Below the pieces are notes generated by a model, which made no database searches, was not told where the DNA came from, and saw nothing but the letters and a program-made list of their open reading frames with translations. From positions 1 to 23,583 of the forward strand of contig JBNKLQ010000072.1 in NCBI GenBank assembly GCA_050292445.1: a DNA stretch of 23,583 nt, in the 5' to 3' direction. The DNA comes from Leptofilum sp050292445. Lineage in GTDB: Bacteria; Chloroflexota; Anaerolineae; Promineifilales; Promineifilaceae. Positions 8,221-14,448 of the stretch are shown here, piece after piece. A program made the position numbers and the translations under genes. Numbering within the stretch: position 1 is the first letter of the stretch; each line of letters opens with the position of its first letter.

Positions 8221-8292
8221 ATTGTCATTCCCGCGCAGGCGGGAATCCACTCCTCCAAGGAAATGGATACCTGCCTTCGCAGGTATGACAAT
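8221..8292. repeat. 72-bp double-hairpin element with 8-bp terminal inverted repeats
   Basis: Ends ATTGTCAT (8221-8228) and ATGACAAT (8285-8292) are perfect inverted repeats. Inside are two hairpins: ATTCCCGC/GCGGGAAT (8227-8246) and ATACCTGC/GCAGGTAT (8267-8286), each with a 4-base loop. This is the GTCATTCCCGC...GCGGGAATCC type of small mobile-looking repeat known from many bacteria. No transposase nearby; any movement would need one elsewhere. It lies upstream of the propeller gene and downstream of a small membrane-protein gene. A partial relative is at 2949-2977. Confidence 0.8.
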
Positions 8293-8305
8293 CGTAGGTA
8301 TTTTG

Positions 8306-8515
8306 TTAATCAGGAACAATTCTACTGCTTATTTGCGCAATGATCATTCCGATAATACCAATACCAGTTATTATCCCCACATAGATTCTGGCGAATTTTC
8401 TTCCAAAGTTACGCTCGGCCCTTGTCAGCCTCATAATCCAATCTACATCAAATACAGCACCAACAAAAAACATTACGAACATAATGAAGAGGATCACCCC
8501 GGCAAAATCAAACAT
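8306..8515 (-). CDS. Small hypothetical two-helix membrane protein
   Basis: 69 residues from ATG 8515, beginning MFDFAGVILFIMFVMFFVGA (first helix), then a charged segment MRLTRAERNFGRKFARIY and a second helix IITGIGIIGMIIA near the C-terminus. The open frame extends to a GTG at 8587, but the extra 24 residues are cysteine-rich and unlike a leader; AGGGAGA lies about 13 bases before the ATG, which is long. I do not recognise a family. The clean helix-basic loop-helix pattern argues that it is real. It shares the AT-rich composition of the propeller gene downstream, from which it is separated by the 72-bp element. Confidence 0.5.
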   Translation of the reverse strand: MFDFAGVILFIMFVMFFVGAVFDVDWIMRLTRAERNFGRKFARIYVGIITGIGIIGMIIAQISSRIVPD

Positions 8516-8612
8516 CGCTATTGTATATTCTCCCTGGCTGGTGCACGGCCTCTCATAAGTGCAAAACTCTACGACACAAAACAACACCTCAGCCTAACAA
8601 ACCAACCTGAAT

Positions 8613-8685
8613 TGTCATTTCGAACGAAGTGAGAAATCTTTCTACTGGCCACAGCGTAAGATTCCTCGTTTCACTCGGAATGACA
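8613..8685. repeat. TGTCATT...AATGACA long imperfect inverted repeat, copy 1
   Basis: TGTCATTTCGAACGAAGTGA at the left and GTTTCACTCGGAATGACA at the right form about 28-base imperfect arms (GAGAAATCTT pairs with AAGATTCCTC). A relative with the same ends lies at 9690-9794. The element abuts the 3' end of menB. Confidence 0.75.
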
Positions 8686-8694
8686 TTGGGTGCG

Positions 8695-9540
8695 TTACGG
8701 AATCCACTTGATGTCTTTGAAGTTGGGTTTGCGCTTTTCCAGGAAGGCGTTGCGGCCTTCTTTGGCTTCCTCGGTCATGTAGGCCAGGCGGGTGGCTTCC
8801 CCGGCAAACACCTGCTGCCCCACCATGCCGTCGTCCGTCAGGTTCATGGCAAACTTGAGCATTTTGATGGAGGTAGGGGACTTGGCCAGAATTTCCTGCG
8901 CCCATTCGTAGGCCGTGTCCTCTAGCTCGTCGTGCGGGATGACCGCGTTGACCATGCCCATCTCGTACGCTTCCTGTGCCGAGTAGTTGCGTCCCAGGAA
9001 AAAGATTTCACGAGCGCGTTTTTGCCCCACCATCTTGGCCAGGTAGGCGGAGCCGTAGCCGCCGTCGAAACTGGTAACGTCGGCGTCGGTTTGCTTGAAA
9101 ATGGCGTGTTCCTTGCTGGCCAGCGTCAGATCGCACACCACATGCAGGCTGTGGCCGCCGCCCACCGCCCAGCCAGGCACCACAGCAATCACCACCTTGG
9201 GCATAAAGCGCATCAGGCGCTGTACTTCCAAAATATTGAGTCGGGGCATCCCCTCGTCATCGACGTAGCCTTGGTGGCCACGGGCGTTTTGGTCGCCGCC
9301 GCTGCAAAAGGCGTAGACGCCGTCTTTGGTGGATGGGCCCTCGCCAGAAAGCAGCACCACGCCGATGGAGGTGTCTTCGCGGGCATCGAGGAACGCTTCA
9401 TACAGTTCGGCGACGGTTTTGGGGCGGAATGCGTTGCACACGGCAGGCCGATGGAAGGCGATGCGGGCTACGCCATCAGATTTTTTGTAGGTAATGTCTT
9501 CGTATTCTTTGACTGTTTTCCAGTTGGGTTTGGTTGTCAT
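8695..9540 (-). CDS. menB: 1,4-dihydroxy-2-naphthoyl-CoA synthase, type II
   Basis: 281 residues of the crotonase fold. MenB closes the second ring of the menaquinone nucleus (o-succinylbenzoyl-CoA to DHNA-CoA). Diagnostic stretches are FCSGGDQNARGHQGY (78-92), AVGGGHSLHVVCDLTLA (125-141), SFDGGYGSAYLAKMVGQK (157-174), and the C-terminal EGRNAFLEKRKPNF. At residue 152 the sequence reads QTDAD: the aspartate marks a type II MenB that supplies its own carboxylate, where E. coli has glycine and needs bicarbonate. Start ATG 9540 has AGGTGA five bases upstream; the frame stays open to 9753, but that part translates repeat DNA. No other men gene is in the window. The bc-type complex at 14446-17808 would use its product. 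Confidence 0.95.
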   Translation of the reverse strand: MTTKPNWKTVKEYEDITYKKSDGVARIAFHRPAVCNAFRPKTVAELYEAFLDAREDTSIGVVLLSGEGPSTKDGVYAFCSGGDQNARGHQGYVDDEGMPRLNILEVQRLMRFMPKVVIAVVPGWAVGGGHSLHVVCDLTLASKEHAIFKQTDADVTSFDGGYGSAYLAKMVGQKRAREIFFLGRNYSAQEAYEMGMVNAVIPHDELEDTAYEWAQEILAKSPTSIKMLKFAMNLTDDGMVGQQVFAGEATRLAYMTEEAKEGRNAFLEKRKPNFKDIKWIP

Positions 9541-9562
9541 ATGTTCACCTGTTTCTCCGTGA

Positions 9563-9619
9563 ATTTCCCCGGAAACTTCCAAACGAGGATGTAATCCAGA
9601 CATTAGTTTCCGGGGAAAT
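9563..9619. repeat. 15-bp perfect inverted repeat in the menB leader
   Basis: ATTTCCCCGGAAACT (9563-9577) and AGTTTCCGGGGAAAT (9605-9619) are exact inverted copies separated by 27 bases. Starts 22 bases upstream of the menB ATG, so in the mRNA it would form a stable stem just before the ribosome site. Confidence 0.7.
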
Positions 9620-9630
9620 GATGCTTGTTG

Positions 9631-9680
9631 TAGCCACGGTTTCTTACCGCGCACTTTTACGGGATAAGAAACCGCGGCTA
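9631..9680. repeat. TAGCC...GGCTA inverted repeat, copy 1
   Basis: Arms TAGCCACGGTTTCTTA (9631-9646) and TAAGAAACCGCGGCTA (9665-9680) pair with one mismatch. A second copy of the family lies at 14163-14213. Confidence 0.7.
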
Positions 9681-9689
9681 TATGGAAAT

Positions 9690-9794
9690 TGTCATGCTGA
9701 GCGCAGCGAAGCATCCCTGCGGACATCATTAATCGCGGGCATGGTGTTTGCAAGATGGTCTTCTGAGGGATTCTTCACTTCGTTCAGAATGACA
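9690..9794. repeat. TGTCATT...AATGACA inverted repeat, copy 2
   Basis: Left arm TGTCATGCTGAGCGCAGCGA plus AGCATC; right arm GATTCTTCACTTCGTTCAGA plus ATGACA. Same ends as the element at 8613-8685 but with a longer centre. This GTCATGCTGAGCG...CGTTCAGAATGAC wording is a common dispersed repeat. It ends 16 bases from the glutaryl-CoA dehydrogenase stop codon. Confidence 0.75.
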
Positions 9795-9810
9795 GGGCAA
9801 GGTCAAAAGT

Positions 9811-11007
9811 TTACATAAATGCCTGAATGCCGGTTTGGGCACGGCCGAGGATGAGGGCATGGATGTCGTGGGTGCCTTCGTAGGTGTTGACGGCTTCCAG
9901 GTTCATCATGTGGCGGATGACGTGGAATTCGTCGGAGATGCCGTTGCCGCCGTGCATGTCGCGGGCCATGCGGGCAATGTCCAGCGCCTTGCCACAGGAG
10001 TTGCGCTTGACGATGGAAACCATTTCCGGCGTGGCTTTGCCTTCATCCAGCAGCCGCCCGACACGCAGCGCGCCCTGTAAACCCAAGCTAATTTCCGTAA
10101 GCATGTTGGCTAGTTTGAGCTGGATGAGCTGATTGGCGGCTAACGGCCGTCCAAACTGTGTCCTGTCTAGCGTGTACTGCCGGGCAGCGTGCCAGCAAAA
10201 TTCGGCCGCTCCTAGCGCCCCCCAGGAAATACCGTAGCGAGCTTTGTTTAGACAACCAAATGGTCCTCTCAGCCCTTGCACATTGGGCAGTAAGTTTTCA
10301 TCGGGCACAAACACCTCATCCATCACAATTTCGCCAGTGATGCTGGCCCGCAGGCTAAATTTGCCTTCAATTTTTGGGGCAGACAAACCTTGCATACCTT
10401 TCTCCAGAATGAACCCACGAATTTTGCCATCTTCGGTTTCATCGTGGCCATAGGCTTTGGCCCAAACGACAAACACATCAGCAATGGGCGAATTGGTAAT
10501 CCACATTTTGCTGCCGTGCAAAATCCAGCCGTCGCTGGTTTTGGTGGCGCGGGTCACCATGCTGCCAGGGTCGCTGCCGTGGTCGGGTTCGGTCAGGCCA
10601 AAACAGCCGATCCACTCGCCGCTGGCCAGTTTGGGCAAATATTTTTGGCGCTGTTCTTCATTGCCGTAAGTGTAGATGGGGTACATCACCAGGGAGCTTT
10701 GCACGCTCATGGTGCTGCGGTAGCCGCTGTCTACACGCTCTATTTCGCGGGCGATGAGGCCGTAGCACACGTTGTTCAGGCCAGCCGCACCGTATTCTTC
10801 GGGAATAGTGACACCCAGCAGACCCATCTCACCCATCTCGTTAAAAATGGCCGGGTCGAACGTTTCGTGCCGATTCGCTTCTAAAATGCGGGGCATGAGT
10901 TTGCCCTGGCAGTATTCGCGGGCGGAATCCCGAATCATACGCTCCTCGTCGTTGAGCTGGTCGTTGAGCAAGAAGGGGTCGGCCCATTTGAAGGTTGGTT
11001 TGGTCAT
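9811..11007 (-). CDS. gcdH: Glutaryl-CoA dehydrogenase (acyl-CoA dehydrogenase family)
   Basis: 398 residues, full length. A FAD flavoprotein oxidising and decarboxylating glutaryl-CoA to crotonyl-CoA in lysine, tryptophan and aromatic breakdown. The catalytic base is E377 in NTYEGTHDIHALILGRA, a segment typical of GcdH. The glutarate-carboxylate pocket EIERVDSGYRSTMSVQSS (88-105) carries the arginine (R97) and serine (S101) that mark GcdH within the family. FAD and substrate contacts CFGLTEPDHGSD (135-146) and MWITNS (168-173) are present. AGAGGT lies four bases before the ATG. Same strand as menB, separated by about 270 bases of stacked repeats, so probably transcribed apart. An APH-fold kinase lies immediately upstream. 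Confidence 0.93.
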   Translation of the reverse strand: MTKPTFKWADPFLLNDQLNDEERMIRDSAREYCQGKLMPRILEANRHETFDPAIFNEMGEMGLLGVTIPEEYGAAGLNNVCYGLIAREIERVDSGYRSTMSVQSSLVMYPIYTYGNEEQRQKYLPKLASGEWIGCFGLTEPDHGSDPGSMVTRATKTSDGWILHGSKMWITNSPIADVFVVWAKAYGHDETEDGKIRGFILEKGMQGLSAPKIEGKFSLRASITGEIVMDEVFVPDENLLPNVQGLRGPFGCLNKARYGISWGALGAAEFCWHAARQYTLDRTQFGRPLAANQLIQLKLANMLTEISLGLQGALRVGRLLDEGKATPEMVSIVKRNSCGKALDIARMARDMHGGNGISDEFHVIRHMMNLEAVNTYEGTHDIHALILGRAQTGIQAFM

Positions 11008-11054
11008 GATTACCTCTCACATTCGTAAAAATCTGTGGTCGTGTTGAATATTTC

Positions 11055-11080
11055 ACCGCAAAGTCGCAAAGAACGCAAAG
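11055..11080. repeat. ACCGCAAAGTCGCAAAGAACGCAAAG-type simple intergenic repeat
   Basis: A short run built of three near-repeats of GCAAAG with period 9-10 (CCGCAAAG, TCGCAAAG, AACGCAAAG). Sequence of this wording is widespread in intergenic DNA of environmental genomes. It lies between gcdH and the kinase gene upstream; the rest of that 135-base gap shows nothing recognisable. Confidence 0.5.
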
Positions 11081-11142
11081 GTTTGTGGTTCAGTGGACTC
11101 GGTGCGTAAATGGTATCTGGGTTTAGGGTAGATGACCAAAAT

Positions 11143-12069
11143 TCAGTGGTTTAGCCTGGCAAGCGCGTTATTGATGAAGATGTTGAGGTTTTGGCTGATG
11201 GTTTGTGGGGTGATGTCGGTACGGCCGTATTCCTCAAAATAGCCAGCAAATCCAGGCAAATCGCCACCCACCAGCCGAATCTGACGCAGGGCTGCACACA
11301 AATCCCAGTAGGGTAATAAACTGTAATCGAGCAATATTTGCTGTTGGTAATGGTGGGTGAAACTTTCTAGCGCTTCGGGTCCAAAAATCCAGGCGATTTC
11401 CGAGCGGCTTTGAGCCAGATCGATGAGCGGGTCGCCCAGGTGCGCGTCTTCCCAATCGATAACGGCCGTTAGCTGCCCATCACGCCACAAGCTATTGCCC
11501 GGCCAGAAGTCGCCATGCAGGAGCGTGATTCTGTTTTGTGGGCTGGGTGTGCCTGCTTTGGCCAGGGCCGTGCGGATAGCCGTTTCCTGGGGGAAATTGG
11601 GGTTGGGAAACGGCCGTTCCCGCCCCAACTCTACACATTCACCCTTGTTTTGCGGCAAGAAGGATAGATCATGTTGAGATAAATCAAGGCTGTGAAGGCG
11701 AGCCAGTTGGCTCGCTAATTGCTGTACGTGGCCGACCCTATCGGCCGGGGTAAACGTCATATCCCCTTCAAGGTAATCGATAACCAGGGAGGCAACGGTC
11801 CCAGACTGATCGAGCAGGTAGGCGTTTGGCGTTTTTAGCCCGACAGCTTGAAGAGTTTGCAGTAGGCGAAACTCCTTTTCAGCCAAGGCAAAATGACCGT
11901 GGGAACGCACAATCAGTTTTTGGGTCTGGCCGTCTGACTTTTTTATTACCACCGCAACCATGGTAGCAGAGGTGCCGCCGGACAGCGGCCAGACGTGACC
12001 CAACTGGCTTTGGGGAAACGCTTTTTGTACCAGCCGAGCCAGCGTCTGGTTATCCGGCGGCTGGACCAT
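11143..12069 (-). CDS. APH-fold kinase (phosphotransferase enzyme family)
   Basis: 308 residues from ATG 12069. Catalytic loop LLHGDFWPGN (183-192) with H185, D187 and N192; metal-binding D205 in AVIDWEDAHLGDP. The N-lobe SGGTSATMV (30-38) is the nucleotide-contacting strand, and the usual lysine strand reads LIVRSHG with arginine. I chose this start, not 12126, because its ATG overlaps the stop of the upstream gene as TAATG, a classic coupling arrangement, and the longer frame would just read inside that gene. The substrate is unknown. Its position upstream of an acyl-CoA dehydrogenase recalls the APH-ACAD pairing in ACAD10/11 and in the levulinate lva pathway, but that is inference. Three ACGGCCGT octamers lie within it. 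Confidence 0.87.
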   Translation of the reverse strand: MVQPPDNQTLARLVQKAFPQSQLGHVWPLSGGTSATMVAVVIKKSDGQTQKLIVRSHGHFALAEKEFRLLQTLQAVGLKTPNAYLLDQSGTVASLVIDYLEGDMTFTPADRVGHVQQLASQLARLHSLDLSQHDLSFLPQNKGECVELGRERPFPNPNFPQETAIRTALAKAGTPSPQNRITLLHGDFWPGNSLWRDGQLTAVIDWEDAHLGDPLIDLAQSRSEIAWIFGPEALESFTHHYQQQILLDYSLLPYWDLCAALRQIRLVGGDLPGFAGYFEEYGRTDITPQTISQNLNIFINNALARLNH

Positions 12070-12647
12070 TATTTGGGACGGCCGTACAACCACCAAAACT
12101 CCGGCTGGGGATAAGCGGGTTGCCACGCTTCAGGCCAAACAAAAGGACCGCTTTGCCAACGAGCCCGCAGCCCCTTATCCTCTTGCAAGATTAATTCCAA
12201 CAGCGAGGACTGCACAGTATAGGGAGGCTGTTGTAGTTGACTAATCAGTGCCGCCATAATGGCTCTCACTTCTACCCGCGCACTGTAACCAGCAACTCCA
12301 ACCGATTTACTTCCGAAAACGTCGCGCAAATATTCACCCCACAGGCGAATGCGAACTTCCAGCTCTGTGTGAGCTCGCTGCTCGGTGCGCACCACCCAAT
12401 CGGAAACGGCCGTTTCAAACGTCTTGGTGGCAGCAGAAAGCTGCGCCTGTTGTTCGCCAGAGAGCAAGGTATGCAATGCTGTCAAACGATGCTGCCGCAA
12501 CCAATAGCCGCCTAGCGTTAACTGGGGCATGTTGCTGTATTGCATAGACCAAAACAGCGTATCACTCCTTAAATAAGCTTCCATCTGGTCAGCCATCTCC
12601 TGCAAAATGGCCAAATCCTCAGCTAATTTCTCTTTACTATCTTTCAC
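12069..12647 (-). CDS. Hypothetical protein, translationally coupled to the APH-fold kinase
   Basis: 192 residues; I do not recognise a family. Starts GTG 12647 with a near-perfect AAGGAGGT five bases upstream, so it should be well translated. The N-terminal third is acidic and helical (KEKLAEDLAILQEMADQMEA, a coiled-coil-like pattern), the middle is helical with many Arg/Glu (ELEVRIRLWGEYLRDVF), and the C-terminus is rich in Trp and Pro (PFVWPEAWQPAYPQPEFWWL). No signal peptide or membrane helix, so cytosolic. Stop and kinase start overlap by one base (TAATG), pointing to a shared task and fixed stoichiometry with the kinase. Contains two ACGGCCGT octamers, so it is composed like the resident genome. 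Confidence 0.8.
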   Translation of the reverse strand: MKDSKEKLAEDLAILQEMADQMEAYLRSDTLFWSMQYSNMPQLTLGGYWLRQHRLTALHTLLSGEQQAQLSAATKTFETAVSDWVVRTEQRAHTELEVRIRLWGEYLRDVFGSKSVGVAGYSARVEVRAIMAALISQLQQPPYTVQSSLLELILQEDKGLRARWQSGPFVWPEAWQPAYPQPEFWWLYGRPK

Positions 12648-12908
12648 GGGTTACCTCCTTTCCTGTTTATCCCTAGATTCATCTACTCACGAAGTCTATG
12701 CTCTATCAGATGCTACGGTATAATAGGCTGCGCAATTTATGCAATCGGCAAAATGCTTTTGCGGAAAAACCGAGGCGATTGGGCCGATTACAAACAAGCT
12801 ACATGCTAGGTACATATATTCTATCCGGTCAAGGAGCAGAAAAATTCGCTCCTTCCATTTAACGATGTAATCTCATTATGCCATCGTTAGCCACAAAAGG
12901 ATATAGAA
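12648..12908. promoter_or_regulatory. Divergent promoter region
   Basis: A 261-base gap between genes that point away from each other. A TATAAT lies at 12719-12724 on the plus strand, and the same bases give TATTAT (12720-12725) on the minus strand; no convincing -35 for either. Nearer the plus-strand gene, AAGGAGC (12831-12837) and GCTCCTT (12848-12854) form a 7-bp hairpin in the expected leader. The rest shows nothing I can name. Confidence 0.4.
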
Positions 12909-13208
12909 ATGGCAGCAATTCGACGCGCAGCCATCTTAAAATTAGCTTCTGCCGCTTATGAAATGAAGCTGGACGTGATGAATGGATCGGTAACACAGAC
13001 GGAAGACGGCCGTTGGCGCATTGGCGGACACGATCTCACCACTTTTCTGGAACAGCACCAGGGCGAAGAACTGGTTATCGTTCTAGGCTCATTGGAAGAT
13101 GAGCGAGCAGTAGAAACTCGCACCTGCCGCACCTGCGGCCGGGACTACACTGATTTAGAATGCCCTTATTGCCGCGCCAATCGCATCCGACTGCGCGGTC
13201 ATGCCTAA
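12909..13208 (+). CDS. Small hypothetical protein with C-terminal zinc ribbon
   Basis: 99 residues. AAAGGA sits seven bases before the ATG. The first 70 residues form a compact, partly helical domain I do not recognise (MAAIRRAAILKLASAAYEMK, then SVTQTEDGRWRIGGHDLTTF). The C-terminus has four cysteines, C73, C76, C85 and C88 in CRTCGRDYTDLECPYC, a short zinc ribbon, followed by a basic tail. No signal peptide, so cytosolic. First of two genes 27 bases apart; the second also ends in a zinc ribbon but spans the membrane, which suggests a functional pair. Contains one ACGGCCGT octamer. Confidence 0.75.
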   Translation: MAAIRRAAILKLASAAYEMKLDVMNGSVTQTEDGRWRIGGHDLTTFLEQHQGEELVIVLGSLEDERAVETRTCRTCGRDYTDLECPYCRANRIRLRGHA

Positions 13209-13235
13209 CATCAATTTGACTCAATGAGGATTTTT

Positions 13236-14156
13236 ATGAAACGAACGCTTTTTTTGTTGCTTTTGCTTTTGTTCTTACCCACCACATTCGCTCAGGCCCA
13301 AACGGCCGTTACGCTGCAATCTTTAGAAGTTGAACTGTGGCCCGATTATGACCAGGAAGCAGTGCTCGTTCTGCTGACCGGCACCCTCTTGCCTAACACC
13401 ACGCTACCGGCAACGCTCACTTTTCCCCTGCCAGACGGGGCTGATTTCAACGTTGTGGCCCGCATCACAGCTGATGATGTTATGACCGATCAGGGCGTGT
13501 CTCCCCAGGTGACGGCCAATCAGGTCACCTTCACCATGCCAGACAATCGCTTCCGGGTGGAGTATTATCAACCATACACCGCCACAGACACCCAGCGCGA
13601 TTTCACTTTCTCGTGGCAATCAGATATTGCTATTGAACAAATGAGCGTTAGGATTCAACAGCCGGTGGCGGCAACCGATCTGACCACCATTCCCGCCGCA
13701 GCCTCGGTAAGCGAAGGGCAAGACGGGCTTACCTATCATGTTCTGCCCAATCAGGCGGTAGCCGCAGGCGACACCTACACCATGGAATTAAACTATACGA
13801 TGAGCACGCCGCAGCTCACTGTCACTTTTTCTACTCCAGACAGTGAAACAACAGAGCTGCCCTTTTTAGACGCAACGCCGGTAGAAGAGTCTGGGTTTAG
13901 TTGGCCGCTGTTGCTTGTGGCTTTAGGCGTATTGATTTTGGTGGCAACGGCCGTTTGGTACCTGCTTAGTCGCCAATCATCCAGCTCCCGACGCCCCGCT
14001 CGGCCCAAGCCCAAACGAACCAAACCGGCAACCAAGGCGACCGTAGTTCAGCCCACTTCCCCAGGCAAAGCCAATTTTTGTCACCAATGTGGGGAACGAT
14101 TACAGGCTGAGGATAAATTTTGTCGCAGTTGTGGAACGGCCGTAAAACAAGCCTAG
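13236..14156 (+). CDS. Secreted-domain, single-pass membrane protein with cytosolic zinc ribbon
   Basis: 306 residues from ATG 13236, chosen over ATG 13224 because TGAGGA sits 5 bases before it and the protein then starts MKRTLFLLLLLLFLP, a clear signal peptide ending near AQAQ (19-22). Residues about 23-220 are Thr/Val/Asp-rich and beta-like, without cysteines. They are followed by a helix at 223-244 (WPLLLVALGVLILVATAVWY), a basic linker (RRPARPKPKRTKPATK), then a double-CxxC zinc ribbon (C282, C285, C296, C299: FCHQCGERL...KFCRSCGTA). So an external domain is joined to an internal zinc ribbon, an architecture suited to sensing or assembly. No known function. Three ACGGCCGT octamers, all reading Thr-Ala-Val. 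Confidence 0.82.
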   Translation: MKRTLFLLLLLLFLPTTFAQAQTAVTLQSLEVELWPDYDQEAVLVLLTGTLLPNTTLPATLTFPLPDGADFNVVARITADDVMTDQGVSPQVTANQVTFTMPDNRFRVEYYQPYTATDTQRDFTFSWQSDIAIEQMSVRIQQPVAATDLTTIPAAASVSEGQDGLTYHVLPNQAVAAGDTYTMELNYTMSTPQLTVTFSTPDSETTELPFLDATPVEESGFSWPLLLVALGVLILVATAVWYLLSRQSSSSRRPARPKPKRTKPATKATVVQPTSPGKANFCHQCGERLQAEDKFCRSCGTAVKQA

Positions 14157-14162
14157 GTAAAG

Positions 14163-14213
14163 TAGCCGCAGTTTCTTATGCGTTCCAGAGGGCATGATAA
14201 GCAATCGCGGCTA
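14163..14213. repeat. TAGCC...GGCTA inverted repeat, copy 2
   Basis: Arms TAGCCGCAGTTTCTTAT (14163-14179) and ATAAGCAATCGCGGCTA (14197-14213) pair with a few mismatches. Same family as 9631-9680. It starts 7 bases after the stop codon of the zinc-ribbon membrane protein. Confidence 0.65.
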
Positions 14214-14300
14214 CACACCCATAAATACCTGTACTCAGTCCCATTGGCAAGCCCCACCCACTCTCCATAGTTTGTGGATTCAAAATCAAAACAAAAAAAA

Positions 14301-14328
14301 GCTCCGCCAGATTGGCGGAGCTTTTTAT
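14301..14328. terminator. Bidirectional intrinsic terminator
   Basis: GCTCCGCCA (14301-14309), loop GAT, TGGCGGAGC (14313-14321): a perfect 9-bp GC-rich stem followed by TTTTTATTTT on the plus strand, and on the minus strand by eight T from AAAAAAAA at 14293-14300. It lies between the convergent zinc-ribbon and cytochrome operons and should terminate both. Confidence 0.92.
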
Positions 14329-14357
14329 TTTATTGGAGAAACCAGCTACTTTGACTC

Positions 14358-14448
14358 TTAGTAAGCGGCCAACAATAACTTACCTGATTAGAAAGCCGCT
14401 TACTTCAAGCCGTCCGCACAATTCCGGTAATTTGCGGACGGCCACTTA
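14358..14448. repeat. Twin stem-loop element, copy A (91 bp)
   Basis: Two hairpins in tandem: AGTAAGCGGC (14360-14369) with GCCGCTTACT (14395-14404), then GCCGTCCGCA (14409-14418) with TGCGGACGGC (14433-14442). The whole unit recurs in opposite orientation at 20538-20632, with two substitutions and a 4-base indel within the aligned core. The right end of this copy supplies the stop codon of the diheme cytochrome c gene (14446-14448), so it sits exactly at the end of the bc operon. Confidence 0.88.

Noticed and set aside
8222..8632. 136-residue plus-strand open frame through the 72-bp element
   Set aside because: Its first part translates the repeat hairpins and the rest is low-complexity antisense to the small membrane protein.
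9541..9753. N-terminal extension of menB by 71 residues
   Set aside because: The frame is open but translates dispersed repeat DNA; MenB homologues begin at the ATG at 9540, which has a good ribosome site.
14301..14448. One large composite terminator
   Set aside because: The 14301-14321 hairpin is a standard terminator on its own, and the adjoining 14358-14448 unit recurs elsewhere without it, so they are separate elements.
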